This document shows, piece by piece, positions 9,852 to 18,583 of a stretch of 53,151 nucleotides of DNA. The DNA lies in assembly GCA_021209335.1 (NCBI GenBank), contig JAJOIN010000052.1, positions 1 to 53,151 on the forward strand. Direction: 5' to 3'. Both the position numbers and the translations under genes were made by a program. Positions within the stretch are counted from its first letter, which is position 1. Every line of letters begins with the position of its first letter. Below the pieces are notes generated by a model. That model did not search any database, was not told the origin of the DNA, and saw only the letters and a list, made by a program, of their open reading frames with translations. This DNA comes from Aeromonadaceae bacterium (GTDB lineage: Bacteria; Pseudomonadota; Gammaproteobacteria; Enterobacterales; Aeromonadaceae).

Positions 9852-11189
9852 ATGTCTATTGCGAACGACTTGAACGATGTCATGGCGGCATCGGCTAACA
9901 CGCTGGCTCGGTTGGCGGTCTTTGCCGAGCATATTCCTGATGAATGGATTAACGCCGCTGCGGCACTGTCTGCCAAGGCTACCATCCGCCGACGTCGCTT
10001 GCCTGCCGACCTGGTCTTGTGGCTGGTGGTCGGGATGGCATTTTTCCGCAATGAGCCCATCTCCGAGGTCGCGCGGCGGCTCAACATCTGCGCCGAGGGG
10101 TTGGCCAACGAAGCGTTACTGGCTGATAGTGCGCTGTCCCAGGCCCGACAACGCCTTGGCAAGCAGCCGTTAGCGTGGCTGTTCAAGCAGTGCGCCGATG
10201 TCTGGGGGCGTGAGCGTTACCCCGAAGACCTGTGGCATGGCTTACAGGTGTTTGCCGTCGACGGCGCCTTGTTCAAAACCCAAGACACACCTGAACTCCG
10301 GGCCCATTTTGGCTCAGGCAACACATCAACCGACCGGCAGACGCCTTATCCGATGTTGCGGTTAGTCGCCTTGATGAATGTCCGCTCCCATGTGATTGCC
10401 AATGCGGCTATCAGTCCCTATCGCAAGGGAGAAATTCCCCTGGCCAGTGAATTTATCCACTCCCTGCCGGATGATTCGGTGACCCTGTTGGATAAGGGCT
10501 TTTTCAGTGCTGACCTGTTGCTCCGCATCCAGAATGAGTCGGCCAACCGACACTGGCTTATCCCGGAACGCAACGGATTGGTGTATACGGAGCTCAAGCG
10601 TTATGGCGAGGGCGACCGTCTGTTGCAGATGACGGTCTCGCCCCAGGCCCGCAAGAAAAATCCAGCGCTACCGGAGCAGTGGCAAGTTCGAGCGGTCAGC
10701 TATGAGGTGGCCGGCAAGGAGAAAACGGTGTTTACCTCCCTACCAGCGGCGCGTTTCAGCGCGGCTCAGGTGTCTGCGCTGTATCATGAACGCTGGGAAA
10801 TCGAACTGGGGTTCAGGGATATCAAAAGCGCGATGCAGCACAACGCCATGACGCTTAGAAGCAAGAAGGTGGACTTGGTTTATCAGGAACTGTGGGGGCT
10901 GCTGCTGGGATACAACTTGGTCAGACGAGAGGCCAGTCAGGCGGCCGTGGCCCATCTGCGAGCACCCAATGAGGTCAGCTTTAAATTTGCCTGCCAGTTC
11001 ATTGCCAATCAGTTGGCCATCATGGCTGGCGCACTGTCGCCATCGCATACCCAGCGACGACTAAACGAGTTGCGTGGTTGCATTGGCAGTATGTTCATAG
11101 AAAAACGCCCCAGGCCATCAAGGCCTAGGGCGGTGAAGATATCGAAGACCCGTTATCCGGTGGATCGCAAGGCAGCTCCGCTTAAGTGA
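9852..11189 (+). CDS. IS4-family transposase
   Basis: A 445-residue DDE transposase close in length and sequence to the E. coli IS4 transposase (about 442). Catalytic features are visible in order: VDGALFKTQDTPE (first Asp), TLLDKGFFS (second Asp, the DKGYYS-like motif), and YHERWEIELGFRDIK, the Y-(2)-R-(3)-E-(6)-K signature with the catalytic Glu. SPQARKK and LTLRSKK-like stretches also match IS4. The frame is intact from an ATG lying directly after a T-run hairpin to a TGA 10 nt from the right end. It is likely active or recently active. Confidence 0.93.
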   Translation: MSIANDLNDVMAASANTLARLAVFAEHIPDEWINAAAALSAKATIRRRRLPADLVLWLVVGMAFFRNEPISEVARRLNICAEGLANEALLADSALSQARQRLGKQPLAWLFKQCADVWGRERYPEDLWHGLQVFAVDGALFKTQDTPELRAHFGSGNTSTDRQTPYPMLRLVALMNVRSHVIANAAISPYRKGEIPLASEFIHSLPDDSVTLLDKGFFSADLLLRIQNESANRHWLIPERNGLVYTELKRYGEGDRLLQMTVSPQARKKNPALPEQWQVRAVSYEVAGKEKTVFTSLPAARFSAAQVSALYHERWEIELGFRDIKSAMQHNAMTLRSKKVDLVYQELWGLLLGYNLVRREASQAAVAHLRAPNEVSFKFACQFIANQLAIMAGALSPSHTQRRLNELRGCIGSMFIEKRPRPSRPRAVKISKTRYPVDRKAAPLK

Positions 11190-11264
11190 ACAGCATTGCG
11201 GCCAAGTGCCGGGCTTTTTATTGGTTCACGTATGACTAGCTGCGGGCCTAGCTGTGATCTCTCT

Positions 11265-12043
11265 GTAGGTTGTTCACTCGGGGCATTCCCGGAGAATTGG
11301 AGGCGCCAACCAAACCAATCAGCCGAGGCGCCCGAGTGAACAACCATAAAAATGCCCGATTAACCGTCTTTGGTCGACAGCTTCTTATCCTGCGTATCCT
11401 TGAACAGGGCTTGCGCGTTGAAGAGGCGGCTCACGCTGCCAGGGTCAGTACTCGAACCGCTTACAAGTGGCTCACACGATATCGCCAGGAGGGGCCCGAT
11501 GGCTTGCATAATCGCTCTTCTCGACCCACATCCTGCCCCCATGCCATCGATGACCAGCGGCAACAGATGGTTATCGAACAGCGCAAGCAACGACAGACCT
11601 ATCGGCACATAAGCCAAGCGTTGGGCATAGGACACAGTACCGTCGCTCGTATCCTGCAACGCATGGGACTTAATCGATTGGCTAATCTGGAGCCTGCTGC
11701 TCCGGTTCAACGCTATGAACATGAGAAACCGGGTGACTTGCTGCATCTGGACATCAAAAAGCTGGGGCGTTACCGTCGTCCCGGCCATCGTGTCACCGGT
11801 GACCGCAGCCAGGATTCACCCGGCGTGGGGTGGGAGTATGTTCACGTGGCGATTGATGACCACTCCCGTGTGGCATTCAGCTCCCTGCATCCTGATGAAA
11901 CGGGACGCAGTGCTTGCTTGGCCCTGCTACAGGCACTTCGCTACTACGCCCGGCTCGGTATTCGTTTCAGCCGGCTACTCACTGATAATGGCGCGTGTTA
12001 TCGGTCGAAACGCTTCCAGAAGCTGTGTCGGCGCCTGGGACTC
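11265..12043 (+). mobile_element. IS481-type element, left part only
   Basis: Begins at a TGTAGGTTGTTCAC-like end (IS481 ends typically start TGT) and carries a transposase that stops abruptly in its catalytic domain. The right part and right inverted repeat are missing, replaced by an IS50-type fragment in opposite orientation. The junction lies at 12041-12046. The exact left boundary is inferred. Confidence 0.7.
11269..11344 (+). repeat. 14-bp inverted repeat over the IS481 transposase start
   Basis: GTTGTTCACTCGGG (11269-11282) pairs perfectly with CCCGAGTGAACAAC (11331-11344), enclosing 48 nt. The right arm contains the GTG start codon (11336-11338). The mRNA could hide its own start in this stem, or the repeats could be transposase sites. 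Confidence 0.65.
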
Positions 12044-12049
12044 CATTGA
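11336..12049 (+). pseudogene. IS481-family transposase, truncated
   Basis: The N-terminal and part of the catalytic region of an IS481-type transposase. From a GTG start it reads (V/M)NNHKNARLTVFGRQ, the typical IS481 opening. A helix-turn-helix (EEAAHAARVSTRTAYKWLTRY) and an rve/DDE domain follow: LLHLDIKKLGR (first Asp) and VAIDDHSRVAF, then LLTDNGACYRSKRF (second Asp). It breaks off after RRLGL, where the family continues into the region with the catalytic Glu. About 100 C-terminal residues are absent and a chance stop follows at 12047. Not functional on its own. Confidence 0.85.
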
Positions 12050-12104
12050 GATTGGCATGACCAAACAGGTCGAATGCCCATTGAGCGCATTGGGTGAGAT
12101 GCAT
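12044..12104 (-). pseudogene. IS50-type transposase, N-terminal fragment
   Basis: From ATG at 12104 the minus strand reads MHLTQCAQWAFDLFGHANL followed by Asn-Gly. This aligns with the Tn5 transposase start (ALHRAADWAKSVFSSAALGD). The next family residues (DPRRT) are missing; the sequence runs into IS481 DNA instead. Only about 21 codons survive. Confidence 0.7.
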
Positions 12105-12161
12105 GTTAGAGCCGTGATAAGGGATGACAAAGAGTCAGATCACGGAGAGGGGAAAACGTTC

Positions 12162-12192
12162 AAAAAAATCCCCAAGCAATGCTTGGGGATTT
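12162..12192 (-). terminator. Terminator hairpin inside the IS50-type end
   Basis: AAATCCCCAAGC (12166-12177), loop AAT, GCTTGGGGATTT (12181-12192). On the minus strand it runs into seven T residues (12162-12168). It lies between the transposon end and the transposase ATG, so it blocks transcription entering the element. It now also faces transcripts leaving galR and may serve as the galR terminator; I see no other one for that gene. Confidence 0.8.
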
Positions 12193-12241
12193 GTGTATAA
12201 GAGACAGGCCAAGGGGCCGGGTTAGCGAGATAACTCACGCA

Positions 12242-13258
12242 TCAGGGCAGGTTGCGCACCGAATGGCGCCGCACCAGGGTCGGGCTGAACATGTTGGTGA
12301 TCTCGGGGATCTCGACGCCCGGCTCCTCATCCTGATGGGCCAGCGCCAGGGCCAATTCGGCCGCCTGGGTGGCCATGGCGGAGACGGGATAGCGGATGGT
12401 GGTGAGCTTGGGTCTCAAGTAGCGGGCGATCAACACGTCGTCGAACCCCACCAGGGAGATCTCCTGCGGCACCTCGATGCCGTTATCGCTCAGCACCGAC
12501 AGGGCACCCGCCGCCATGGAGTCGTTGTAACAAACCACCGCCGTGTAGTTGCGCCCCCGGCCCAGCAGTTCCGTCATGGCGATCTCGCCCCCTTCCTCAT
12601 CCGGGCTGCCCCGGGAGATCAACCGCTCATCCACCTCGATGCCATGCTCCTGCAGCGCCTGTACATAGCCCTGCAGCCGATCTTCGGCGTCGGAGATGAG
12701 GTGGTTGGAGCACAGAAAACCTATCTTCTTGTGCCCTTCCTGGATCAGGTGGCGGGTTGCCAGCCAGGCGCCGTAGCGGTCGTCCAGCGCGATGCAGCGG
12801 GTCTCGAAGCCCGGTACGGTACGGTTGATGATCACCATGCCGGGAATGTGCCCCATCAGCTGGGCCAGCTCCTCATCCGGCAGCATCTTGGCATGCACCA
12901 CCAGGCCGGCACAGCGGTGGCGGATGAGCTGCTCGATGGCCTGACGCTCCTTCTTGGCGTCATGGTAGCCGTTGCTGATCAGCAGAAAATTGCCGGTGTT
13001 CTGCGCCACCTGCTCCACCGCCTTGACCATGGTGCCAAAGAAGGGATCGGAGACATCCGCCACCACCAGCCCCAGGGTCTCGGCACTCTGGTGCGCCAAC
13101 GCCCGGGCGTTGGCATTGGGATGGTATTTGAGTTCGGCCATGGCCTTGAACACGGCATCCCGCGACACCTGACTGGCCTTGGGTGAGTTATTGATGACCC
13201 GTGATACGGTGGCGACAGAGACGCCAGACAAACGTGCAACATCCTTGATGGTTGCCAT
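12242..13258 (-). CDS. galR: Galactose operon repressor, LacI family (GalR/GalS)
   Basis: A 338-residue LacI-family repressor. The N-terminal helix-turn-helix ATIKDVARLSGVSVATVSRV, hinge (NANARALAHQ) and periplasmic-binding-like ligand domain are complete, and the C-terminus TLVRRHSV is the same as in E. coli GalS/GalR. Known family: binds D-galactose and releases gal operators. It is divergent from galETKM, and one near-perfect gal operator lies in the shared region, so control of galE and self-control are likely. E. coli has both GalR and GalS; the sequence alone does not decide between the names. Confidence 0.92.
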   Translation of the reverse strand: MATIKDVARLSGVSVATVSRVINNSPKASQVSRDAVFKAMAELKYHPNANARALAHQSAETLGLVVADVSDPFFGTMVKAVEQVAQNTGNFLLISNGYHDAKKERQAIEQLIRHRCAGLVVHAKMLPDEELAQLMGHIPGMVIINRTVPGFETRCIALDDRYGAWLATRHLIQEGHKKIGFLCSNHLISDAEDRLQGYVQALQEHGIEVDERLISRGSPDEEGGEIAMTELLGRGRNYTAVVCYNDSMAAGALSVLSDNGIEVPQEISLVGFDDVLIARYLRPKLTTIRYPVSAMATQAAELALALAHQDEEPGVEIPEITNMFSPTLVRRHSVRNLP

Positions 13259-13581
13259 CTTTTCTATTCTCGTTAGTTAAAAGCGACCTAAGACCCCAAA
13301 AACCTGGGAAATACTATACCGAGGTTTGCCAGGCCAGCCCCAGTAGATTTTCCCATCCAGCCCCCTGCCGGTGGCGCAACATTGACATGCGTCACACTAT
13401 TTACACCAGACGTTACACGACAGCCTGAAATGGAACCCAAACAAACCCGATGTTTTATGACATCCGTCACAGGTTTTCGCGGTTTACCCCTTCCAAATCG
13501 CCGGACAGAGGCTTAAATTTAAGGGTAAGCGATTACACAACGCCGCGTACCTAGTCTGACGCGGGTTTTAAGGAGTCTTCT
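13259..13581. promoter_or_regulatory. galR-galE divergent control region with gal operators
   Basis: A 323-nt non-coding region. At 13523-13538 it reads GGGTAAGCGATTACAC, which differs from the gal operator consensus GTGTAANCGNTTACAC at one position. A much weaker candidate, GTCACACTATTTACAC (13391-13406), keeps only the right half. Their centres are 132 bp apart, not unlike the two-operator layout of E. coli gal (about 113 bp), so looping is possible but unproven. The galE ATG (13582) has AAGGAG at 13570-13575. No promoter is called with confidence. Confidence 0.78.
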
Positions 13582-14604
13582 ATGTTACGAGTACTGGTAA
13601 CGGGTGGCACAGGTTACATCGGCAGTCACACCTGTCTGCAGCTGATGGCCGCCGGCATGACCCCCGTGCTGCTGGACAACTTCTGCAACAGCAAACCCAG
13701 CGTCATGGCACGCATCGAGGAGCTCAGCGGCCAGCGCCCTCGCCTGTACCAGGGGGATATCCGCGATGCGGCCCTGCTGGATCGTCTGTTCGCCGAGGAG
13801 GCCATCGATGCAGTGATCCACTTCGCCGGCCTCAAGGCGGTGGGCGAGTCGGTGCAAAAGCCGCTGGAGTACTACGACAACAACGTGGCCGGCACCCTGA
13901 CCCTGCTGCAGGCCATGCGCCGGGCCAACGTCAAGAGCTTCATCTTCAGCTCCTCCGCCACCGTCTACGGCGATCCCCATGCGGTGCCGATCCGTGAAGA
14001 CTTCCCCACCCTGCAGGCCACCAATCCCTATGGCCAGAGCAAGCTCACCGTGGAGCTCATCGTCAAGGATTTCGCCAAGGCGGCACCGGACTGGTCCCTG
14101 ACCCTGCTGCGTTACTTCAACCCGGTGGGCGCCCATCCCAGCGGCCGCATGGGCGAAGATCCGCAAGGCATCCCCAACAACCTGATGCCCTATATCGCCC
14201 AGGTGGCGGTGGGCCGCCGTGACTACCTGTCGGTGTTTGGTAACGACTATCCGACGCCGGACGGCACCGGGGTGCGGGACTACATCCATGTGCTGGATCT
14301 GGCCGACGGCCATGTGGCCGCGTTGCAGGCCAAGCACGGCCAACCGGGTGTGCACATCTACAACCTGGGCACCGGCCAGGGCTACAGCGTGCTGGAGATG
14401 CTCAAGGCCTTCTCCGCCGCCTGCGGCCGCGAGCTGCCTTACGTCATAGCCCCGCGCCGCCCCGGCGACGTGGCCCAGTGCTGGTCGGATCCGGCCAAGG
14501 CCACCGCCGAGTTGCACTGGCAGGCCAAGCGCGGCCTGGCGGAGATGACCGCCGACACCTGGCGCTGGCAGTCCATGAATCCCCAGGGCTACCCGGCCGA
14601 ATAA
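13582..14604 (+). CDS. galE: UDP-glucose 4-epimerase
   Basis: Interconverts UDP-galactose and UDP-glucose with bound NAD. The 340-residue short-chain dehydrogenase-type protein has the Rossmann motif [13 protein letters not shown] at the start. It carries SSSATVYG (catalytic Ser) near residue 125 and NPYGQSK (YxxxK) near residue 150. [14 protein letters not shown] near the C-terminus is typical of GalE. AAGGAG precedes the ATG. It is the first gene of galETKM, driven from the region carrying the GalR operator. Confidence 0.97.
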   Translation: MLRVLVTGGTGYIGSHTCLQLMAAGMTPVLLDNFCNSKPSVMARIEELSGQRPRLYQGDIRDAALLDRLFAEEAIDAVIHFAGLKAVGESVQKPLEYYDNNVAGTLTLLQAMRRANVKSFIFSSSATVYGDPHAVPIREDFPTLQATNPYGQSKLTVELIVKDFAKAAPDWSLTLLRYFNPVGAHPSGRMGEDPQGIPNNLMPYIAQVAVGRRDYLSVFGNDYPTPDGTGVRDYIHVLDLADGHVAALQAKHGQPGVHIYNLGTGQGYSVLEMLKAFSAACGRELPYVIAPRRPGDVAQCWSDPAKATAELHWQAKRGLAEMTADTWRWQSMNPQGYPAE

Positions 14605-14626
14605 TTTGTCTACAAGGAATTTGATC

Positions 14627-15667
14627 ATGTTGTTTGAACCCACCGACCACCCGCATCGCCGCTTCAATCCCTTGTCCGGCCAGTGGATATTGGTATCACC
14701 GCACCGCGCCAAGCGCCCCTGGCAGGGCCAGCAGGACGAACCGGATCGCGCCCTCAAGCCGGCCCACGATCCGGAGTGTTTCCTGTGTGCCGGCAACCAG
14801 CGGGTCACCGGCGACATCAACCCGGACTATCAGGGCACCTTCGTCTTCACCAATGACTTCGCCGCCCTGATGACCGACACCCCGGAGGCACCGGCAAGCC
14901 AGGATCCCCTGTTCCAGCTGCACAGCGCCCGGGGCACCAGCCGGGTCATCTGCTTCTCGCCGGATCACAGCAAGACCCTGCCGGAGATGAGCGTGCCGGC
15001 CCTCAGCGCCGTGGTGGATACCTGGTGTGAGCAGACCGCCGAGCTGGGGCAGCAGTATCCCTGGATCCAGGTGTTCGAGAACAAGGGCGCCATGATGGGC
15101 TGCTCCAACCCCCACCCCCATGGTCAGGTGTGGGCCAACAGCTTCCTGCCCAACGAAGCCGCCCGGGAAGACGAGACCCAGCGCGCCTACTTCGCCGAGC
15201 AGGGTCGCCCCCTGCTGCTGGACTATGTCCAGCGTGAGCTGGCCGATGGCAGCCGCAGCGTGGTGGAAACCGAATTCTGGCTGGCGGTGGTGCCCTACTG
15301 GGCGGCCTGGCCGTTCGAGACCCTGCTGCTGCCCAAGTTTGCCGTCAAGCGGCTGCCGGATCTGAGCCAGACGCAGCGGGAGGATCTGGCGCTGGCGCTC
15401 AAGAAGCTCACCAGCCGCTACGACAACCTGTTCCAGTGCTCCTTCCCCTACTCCATGGGCTGGCACGGCGCCCCCTTCAACGGCGAAGAGAATGACCACT
15501 GGCAGCTGCATGCCCACTTCTATCCGCCCCTGCTGCGCTCCGCCAGCGTGCGCAAATTCATGGTCGGTTACGAGATGCTGGCCGAGAGCCAGCGGGATCT
15601 GACCGCCGAACAGGCCGCCGAGCGGCTGCGCAGCGTCAGCGACGTCCATTTCCGTGAACAAGCTTGA
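14627..15667 (+). CDS. galT: Galactose-1-phosphate uridylyltransferase
   Basis: Transfers UMP from UDP-glucose to galactose-1-phosphate through a uridylylated histidine. It has 346 residues. Metal-binding [13 protein letters not shown] lies near residue 50, and the active-site [14 protein letters not shown] near 160 carries the HPH triad. The C-terminal stretch [18 protein letters not shown] and then [15 protein letters not shown] is as in E. coli. The start at 14627 gives [15 protein letters not shown] and has AAGGAA upstream; seven upstream codons are not used. It lies 22 nt after galE and ends 8 nt before galK. Confidence 0.97.
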   Translation: MLFEPTDHPHRRFNPLSGQWILVSPHRAKRPWQGQQDEPDRALKPAHDPECFLCAGNQRVTGDINPDYQGTFVFTNDFAALMTDTPEAPASQDPLFQLHSARGTSRVICFSPDHSKTLPEMSVPALSAVVDTWCEQTAELGQQYPWIQVFENKGAMMGCSNPHPHGQVWANSFLPNEAAREDETQRAYFAEQGRPLLLDYVQRELADGSRSVVETEFWLAVVPYWAAWPFETLLLPKFAVKRLPDLSQTQREDLALALKKLTSRYDNLFQCSFPYSMGWHGAPFNGEENDHWQLHAHFYPPLLRSASVRKFMVGYEMLAESQRDLTAEQAAERLRSVSDVHFREQA

Positions 15668-15675
15668 GGATCACC

Positions 15676-16836
15676 ATGAGCATTGAAACCCTGATCGTCA
15701 CCACTTCGCGTGTCTTTGCCGAGCAGTTTGGCTACACAGCGCCCCTGACCATCCAGGCCCCGGGCCGGGTCAACCTGATCGGTGAGCACACCGACTACAA
15801 CGACGGCTTCGTGCTGCCCTGTGCCATCGACTACAACACCGTCATCAGCGCCGCGCCCCGCCAGGGCAGCCAGGTGCGGGTGATTGCCGCCGACTATGAC
15901 AACCAGAGCGACAGCTTCGATCTGGCCGGCGAGATACTGCCGCACCCCCAGTATCTGTGGGCCAACTATGTGCGCGGCGTGGTCAAGTTCCTGCTGGCCC
16001 GCGGCTTCAAGCTCGCCGGCGCCGATCTGGTGATCAGCGGCAACGTGCCCCAGGGCGCCGGCCTCTCCTCCTCCGCCTCGCTGGAAGTGGCGGTCGGTCA
16101 GGCCTTCAAGGCCCTGGGCAAGCTGGACATCAGCCAGGCGGAGATCGCCCTGAACGGCCAGCAGGCGGAGAACCAGTTCGTCGGCTGTAACTGCGGCATC
16201 ATGGATCAGTTCATCTCCGCCCTGGGTCAGAGAAACCACGCCCTGCTCATCGACTGCCGCAGCCTGCAGACCCGCTCCGTGGCCATGCCCGCCGGCTTTG
16301 ACGTGGTGATCATCAACTCCAACGTCCGCCGCGGTCTGGTGGACAGCGAGTACAACACCCGCCGCGCCCAGTGCGAGGCCGCCGCCGCCCACTTCGGCGT
16401 CAAGGCCCTGCGGGATCTGGACTTGGATCAGTTCGAGGCCCGCGCCGCCGAGCTGGATCCCGTGGTGGCCCAGCGTGCCCGCCACGTCATCACCGAAAAC
16501 GCCCGCACCCTGGAGGCCGCCAACGTGCTGGCCCGGGGCGACATGGTGCGCATGGGCGAGCTGATGGCCGCCTCCCACGCCTCCATGCGGGATGACTTTG
16601 CCATTACCGTGCCGCCCATCGATGCCCTGGTGGAGATGGTCAAGGGCGTGATCGGTGCCCAGGGCGGTGTGCGGATGACCGGCGGCGGCTTCGGCGGCTG
16701 CGTGGTGGCCCTGGTGCCCCAGACCCTGACCGAGCAGGTGTGTCAGACAGTCCAGGCGCAATACCCGGCGGTGTGCGGCCTGCAACCCAGCCTCTACATC
16801 TGCCAGCCCTCCGCCGGCGCCGGCGTTCTGGAGTAA
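15676..16836 (+). CDS. galK: Galactokinase
   Basis: GHMP-family kinase that phosphorylates galactose with ATP. It has 386 residues. The signature [19 protein letters not shown] is near residue 30, the ATP loop [15 protein letters not shown] near 125, and the third motif [13 protein letters not shown] near 335. The catalytic region NCGIMDQF is present. The ATG at 15676 (MSIETLIV) has GAGG upstream. It lies 8 nt after galT and 3 nt before galM, so the four genes form one operon. Confidence 0.97.
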   Translation: MSIETLIVTTSRVFAEQFGYTAPLTIQAPGRVNLIGEHTDYNDGFVLPCAIDYNTVISAAPRQGSQVRVIAADYDNQSDSFDLAGEILPHPQYLWANYVRGVVKFLLARGFKLAGADLVISGNVPQGAGLSSSASLEVAVGQAFKALGKLDISQAEIALNGQQAENQFVGCNCGIMDQFISALGQRNHALLIDCRSLQTRSVAMPAGFDVVIINSNVRRGLVDSEYNTRRAQCEAAAAHFGVKALRDLDLDQFEARAAELDPVVAQRARHVITENARTLEAANVLARGDMVRMGELMAASHASMRDDFAITVPPIDALVEMVKGVIGAQGGVRMTGGGFGGCVVALVPQTLTEQVCQTVQAQYPAVCGLQPSLYICQPSAGAGVLE

Positions 16837-16839
16837 ACC

Positions 16840-17871
16840 ATGTCCCATGCCGCTCCCTATCCCAAGGCGCCGACCCTGGTCACCCTGACCAACCACAACG
16901 GCATGCAGGTCACCCTGATGGACTGGGGGGCGACCTGGCTCTCCTGCCGGGTGCCCCTGGCCGATGGTCAGTTGCGGGAGGTGCTGCTGGGCTGTGCCCA
17001 GGCTGAGGGCTACGACCAGCAGACCAGCTACCTGGGGGCCATGATTGGCCGTTACGCCAACCGCATCGCCAAGTCCCATCTGCCCTATCCGGGCGGGGAT
17101 CGCCAGGTGGTGGCGAGCCAGGGGGAGAACTGCCTGCATGGTGGGCTGATCGGCTTTGACAAACGGCGCTGGACCCTGGCGCGGCAGACCGAACAGCAGG
17201 CCAGCTTCACCCTGGACTCCTGGGATGGCGAGCAGGGCTTTCCCGGCAACCTCAAGGTCTGCGTGACCTATGCCCTGCTGGCAGACAACCGGCTGAGCAT
17301 CCGCATGCAGGCGGTGACGGACGCCCTCACCCCGGTGAACCTGACCAACCATGCCTACTTCAACCTGGATGGGGCTCAGGGGGACATCCGCGACCATCAC
17401 CTGCAGGTGGCGGCGGATCAGATGCTGCCCACCGACGGCCTGGGCATTCCGTTTGGCGAGCTGCGGCCGGTGGCCGGTGGCAGCTTCGACTTCCGGGATG
17501 GCAAGCGGCTTGGCCAGGACTTCCTGGCGGATGAGCAGCAGCAGCTGGCCAAGGGCTACGACCACAGCTTCCTGCTGAGTCTGACCAAGCCCTGGCCGCA
17601 GCAGCCGGCGGCGCGGCTGGTCTCAGGCCAAGGGGATCTGAGCCTCAACCTGTTCACCAGCCTGCCGGCCCTGCAGCTGTATACCGGCAACTACCTGGCC
17701 GGCACCCCCGCCCGGGACGGTGGCCAGTATGCCGACTACCAGGGGGTGGCGCTTGAGCCCCAACTGCTGCCGGACAGCCCGCACCACCCGCACTGGCCGC
17801 AGCCCAGCTGCTGGCTGGCCCCCGGGGAGTGCTACGAGCACGAGATCCAGTACCAGTTTGCATCACACTGA
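16840..17871 (+). CDS. galM: Aldose 1-epimerase (mutarotase)
   Basis: Interconverts alpha and beta galactose so that galactokinase receives its anomer. It has 343 residues. Family motifs seen are GRYANRIAKS, the catalytic-His region NLTNHAYFNLDG near 170, and VALEPQLLPDSPHHP near 303 with the catalytic Glu. It starts 3 nt after galK; GGAG at the end of galK can serve as SD. It is the last gene of the operon and is followed within 6 nt by a strong terminator. A six-G run near the start (16925-16930) is in frame. Confidence 0.95.
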   Translation: MSHAAPYPKAPTLVTLTNHNGMQVTLMDWGATWLSCRVPLADGQLREVLLGCAQAEGYDQQTSYLGAMIGRYANRIAKSHLPYPGGDRQVVASQGENCLHGGLIGFDKRRWTLARQTEQQASFTLDSWDGEQGFPGNLKVCVTYALLADNRLSIRMQAVTDALTPVNLTNHAYFNLDGAQGDIRDHHLQVAADQMLPTDGLGIPFGELRPVAGGSFDFRDGKRLGQDFLADEQQQLAKGYDHSFLLSLTKPWPQQPAARLVSGQGDLSLNLFTSLPALQLYTGNYLAGTPARDGGQYADYQGVALEPQLLPDSPHHPHWPQPSCWLAPGECYEHEIQYQFASH

Positions 17872-17876
17872 CACTC

Positions 17877-17901
17877 AAGGGCCTGCGGGCCCTTTTGTTT
17901 T
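17877..17901 (+). terminator. Terminator of galETKM
   Basis: AAGGGCC (17877-17883), loop TGCG, GGCCCTT (17888-17894), followed by a T-rich tail TTGTTTT. It lies directly after the galM stop codon. Confidence 0.85.
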
Positions 17902-17958
17902 GCCTGAGCGGCTTGGTATCGCTTGATGGCCAGCCAACCAGGCGCCGCCTCCCCCCAC

Positions 17959-18423
17959 CTAGGGCAGCGGCCGGACGAGCCGCGCCGGGTTGCCGGCATA
18001 GATGCCCTTGAGCTCAATATCCCGGGTCACCACGCTGCCGGCGCCGATCACCGCCTCATCACAGATAGAAACCGCCAGCAGGGTGGCGTTGGAGCCCACC
18101 ACCACCCGGTTACCCAGGCGGATGCGCCCCCAGCTGGCGGGATCCGGATTGGGCTTACCCTCCCTGAACAGATCGTTGGCGAACATGACGCCGTGACCGA
18201 TGAAGCAGCCCTCCCCCAAGGTGGTGTATTCACAGATGAAGCTGTGGGACTGAATGCGGCAGCCGGCGCCTACCTGCACATGGCGCTGTATCTCGACGAA
18301 GGGGCCGACAAAGACGCCATCCCCCAGCTGGCAGCCGTAGAGGTTCACGGGCTCCACCAGCGTCACCCCCTCGCCAAAGATCACCTCCTGCACCCCGGCC
18401 TGACGACGGTTTGGTTCGCCCAT
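17959..18423 (-). CDS. Hexapeptide-repeat N-acetyltransferase (left-handed beta helix)
   Basis: A 154-residue acyltransferase built of hexapeptide repeats. Turns such as GEGVTLVEPVNLYGCQLGDG, VFVGPFVEIQ and IGHGVMFAND form the prism fold, and AVIGAGSVVTRDI with YAGNPARLVR is the usual C-terminal turn. It resembles nucleotide-amino-sugar acetyltransferases of surface polysaccharide synthesis (FdtC/WbbJ-like). No sugar-nucleotide genes stand beside it, so its substrate is unknown. The ATG at 18423 is set by AGGAG just upstream. It is a single-gene unit convergent with galM. Confidence 0.82.
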   Translation of the reverse strand: MGEPNRRQAGVQEVIFGEGVTLVEPVNLYGCQLGDGVFVGPFVEIQRHVQVGAGCRIQSHSFICEYTTLGEGCFIGHGVMFANDLFREGKPNPDPASWGRIRLGNRVVVGSNATLLAVSICDEAVIGAGSVVTRDIELKGIYAGNPARLVRPLP

Positions 18424-18583
18424 GCTGTTCTCCTGTCCGCTTGACCGGCCCCCAGCATAATCAGGCCGGCAGCCGCGATTTGCGTGCCGGCGCACGGCGC
18501 GCGCCACACTCAGGCATGCCGCCGATTGATCCCCAGCTCGGCCTTGGCCACAATCGGGCCATCTCAGTCGTTCTGGATACCTC

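Larger units (their letters stand above)
9768..11199 (+). mobile_element. Complete IS4-family insertion sequence
   Basis: A 1,432-bp element. Its ends are imperfect inverted repeats: the left reads GCAATGCTGAATCAGTTAAG and the complement of the right reads GCAATGCTGTTCACTTAAG. It is flanked by an exact 11-bp direct repeat, GGCCAAGTGCC, as expected for IS4-group transposition. One long transposase gene fills it. Intact ends, an intact gene and a perfect target duplication suggest recent insertion. Element size (about 1.43 kb) and protein similarity both point to the IS4 group. Confidence 0.92.
9749..11219 (+). other. leuD terminator split by an insertion sequence
   Basis: Joining the flanks of the IS and removing one target copy restores a strong hairpin: AAAAAGCCCGGC, loop CAAGT, GCCGGGCTTTTT. 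The left arm now ends at 9767 and the right arm begins at 11200. Each side keeps the duplicated GGCCAAGTGCC (9757-9767 and 11200-11210), but neither side alone retains the complete stem. The leu operon has therefore lost its native terminator. The hairpin just inside the IS (9817-9851) may substitute for it. Confidence 0.85.
12041..12207 (-). mobile_element. IS50/Tn5-type element, terminal fragment
   Basis: On the minus strand the fragment begins at 12207 with CTGTCTCTTATACACAAAT. This matches the Tn5 outside end at 17 of 19 positions and the engineered mosaic end at 17 of 19. Inward lie a terminator hairpin and then the first codons of a Tn5-like transposase. The remaining element is lost at the junction with the IS481 remnant. 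Its outer edge lies 34 nt from the galR stop codon. Confidence 0.78.

Noticed and set aside
11715-12200. A 161-codon frame crossing the IS481/IS50 junction.
   Set aside because: It is out of frame with both transposases and spans two unrelated fragments, so it is a chance frame.
12189-12207. Library adapter contamination (Tn5 mosaic end).
   Set aside because: The adjacent hairpin and Tn5-like transposase start, in the correct orientation and spacing, explain it as a natural transposon end; the outermost bases also differ from the kit sequence at two positions.
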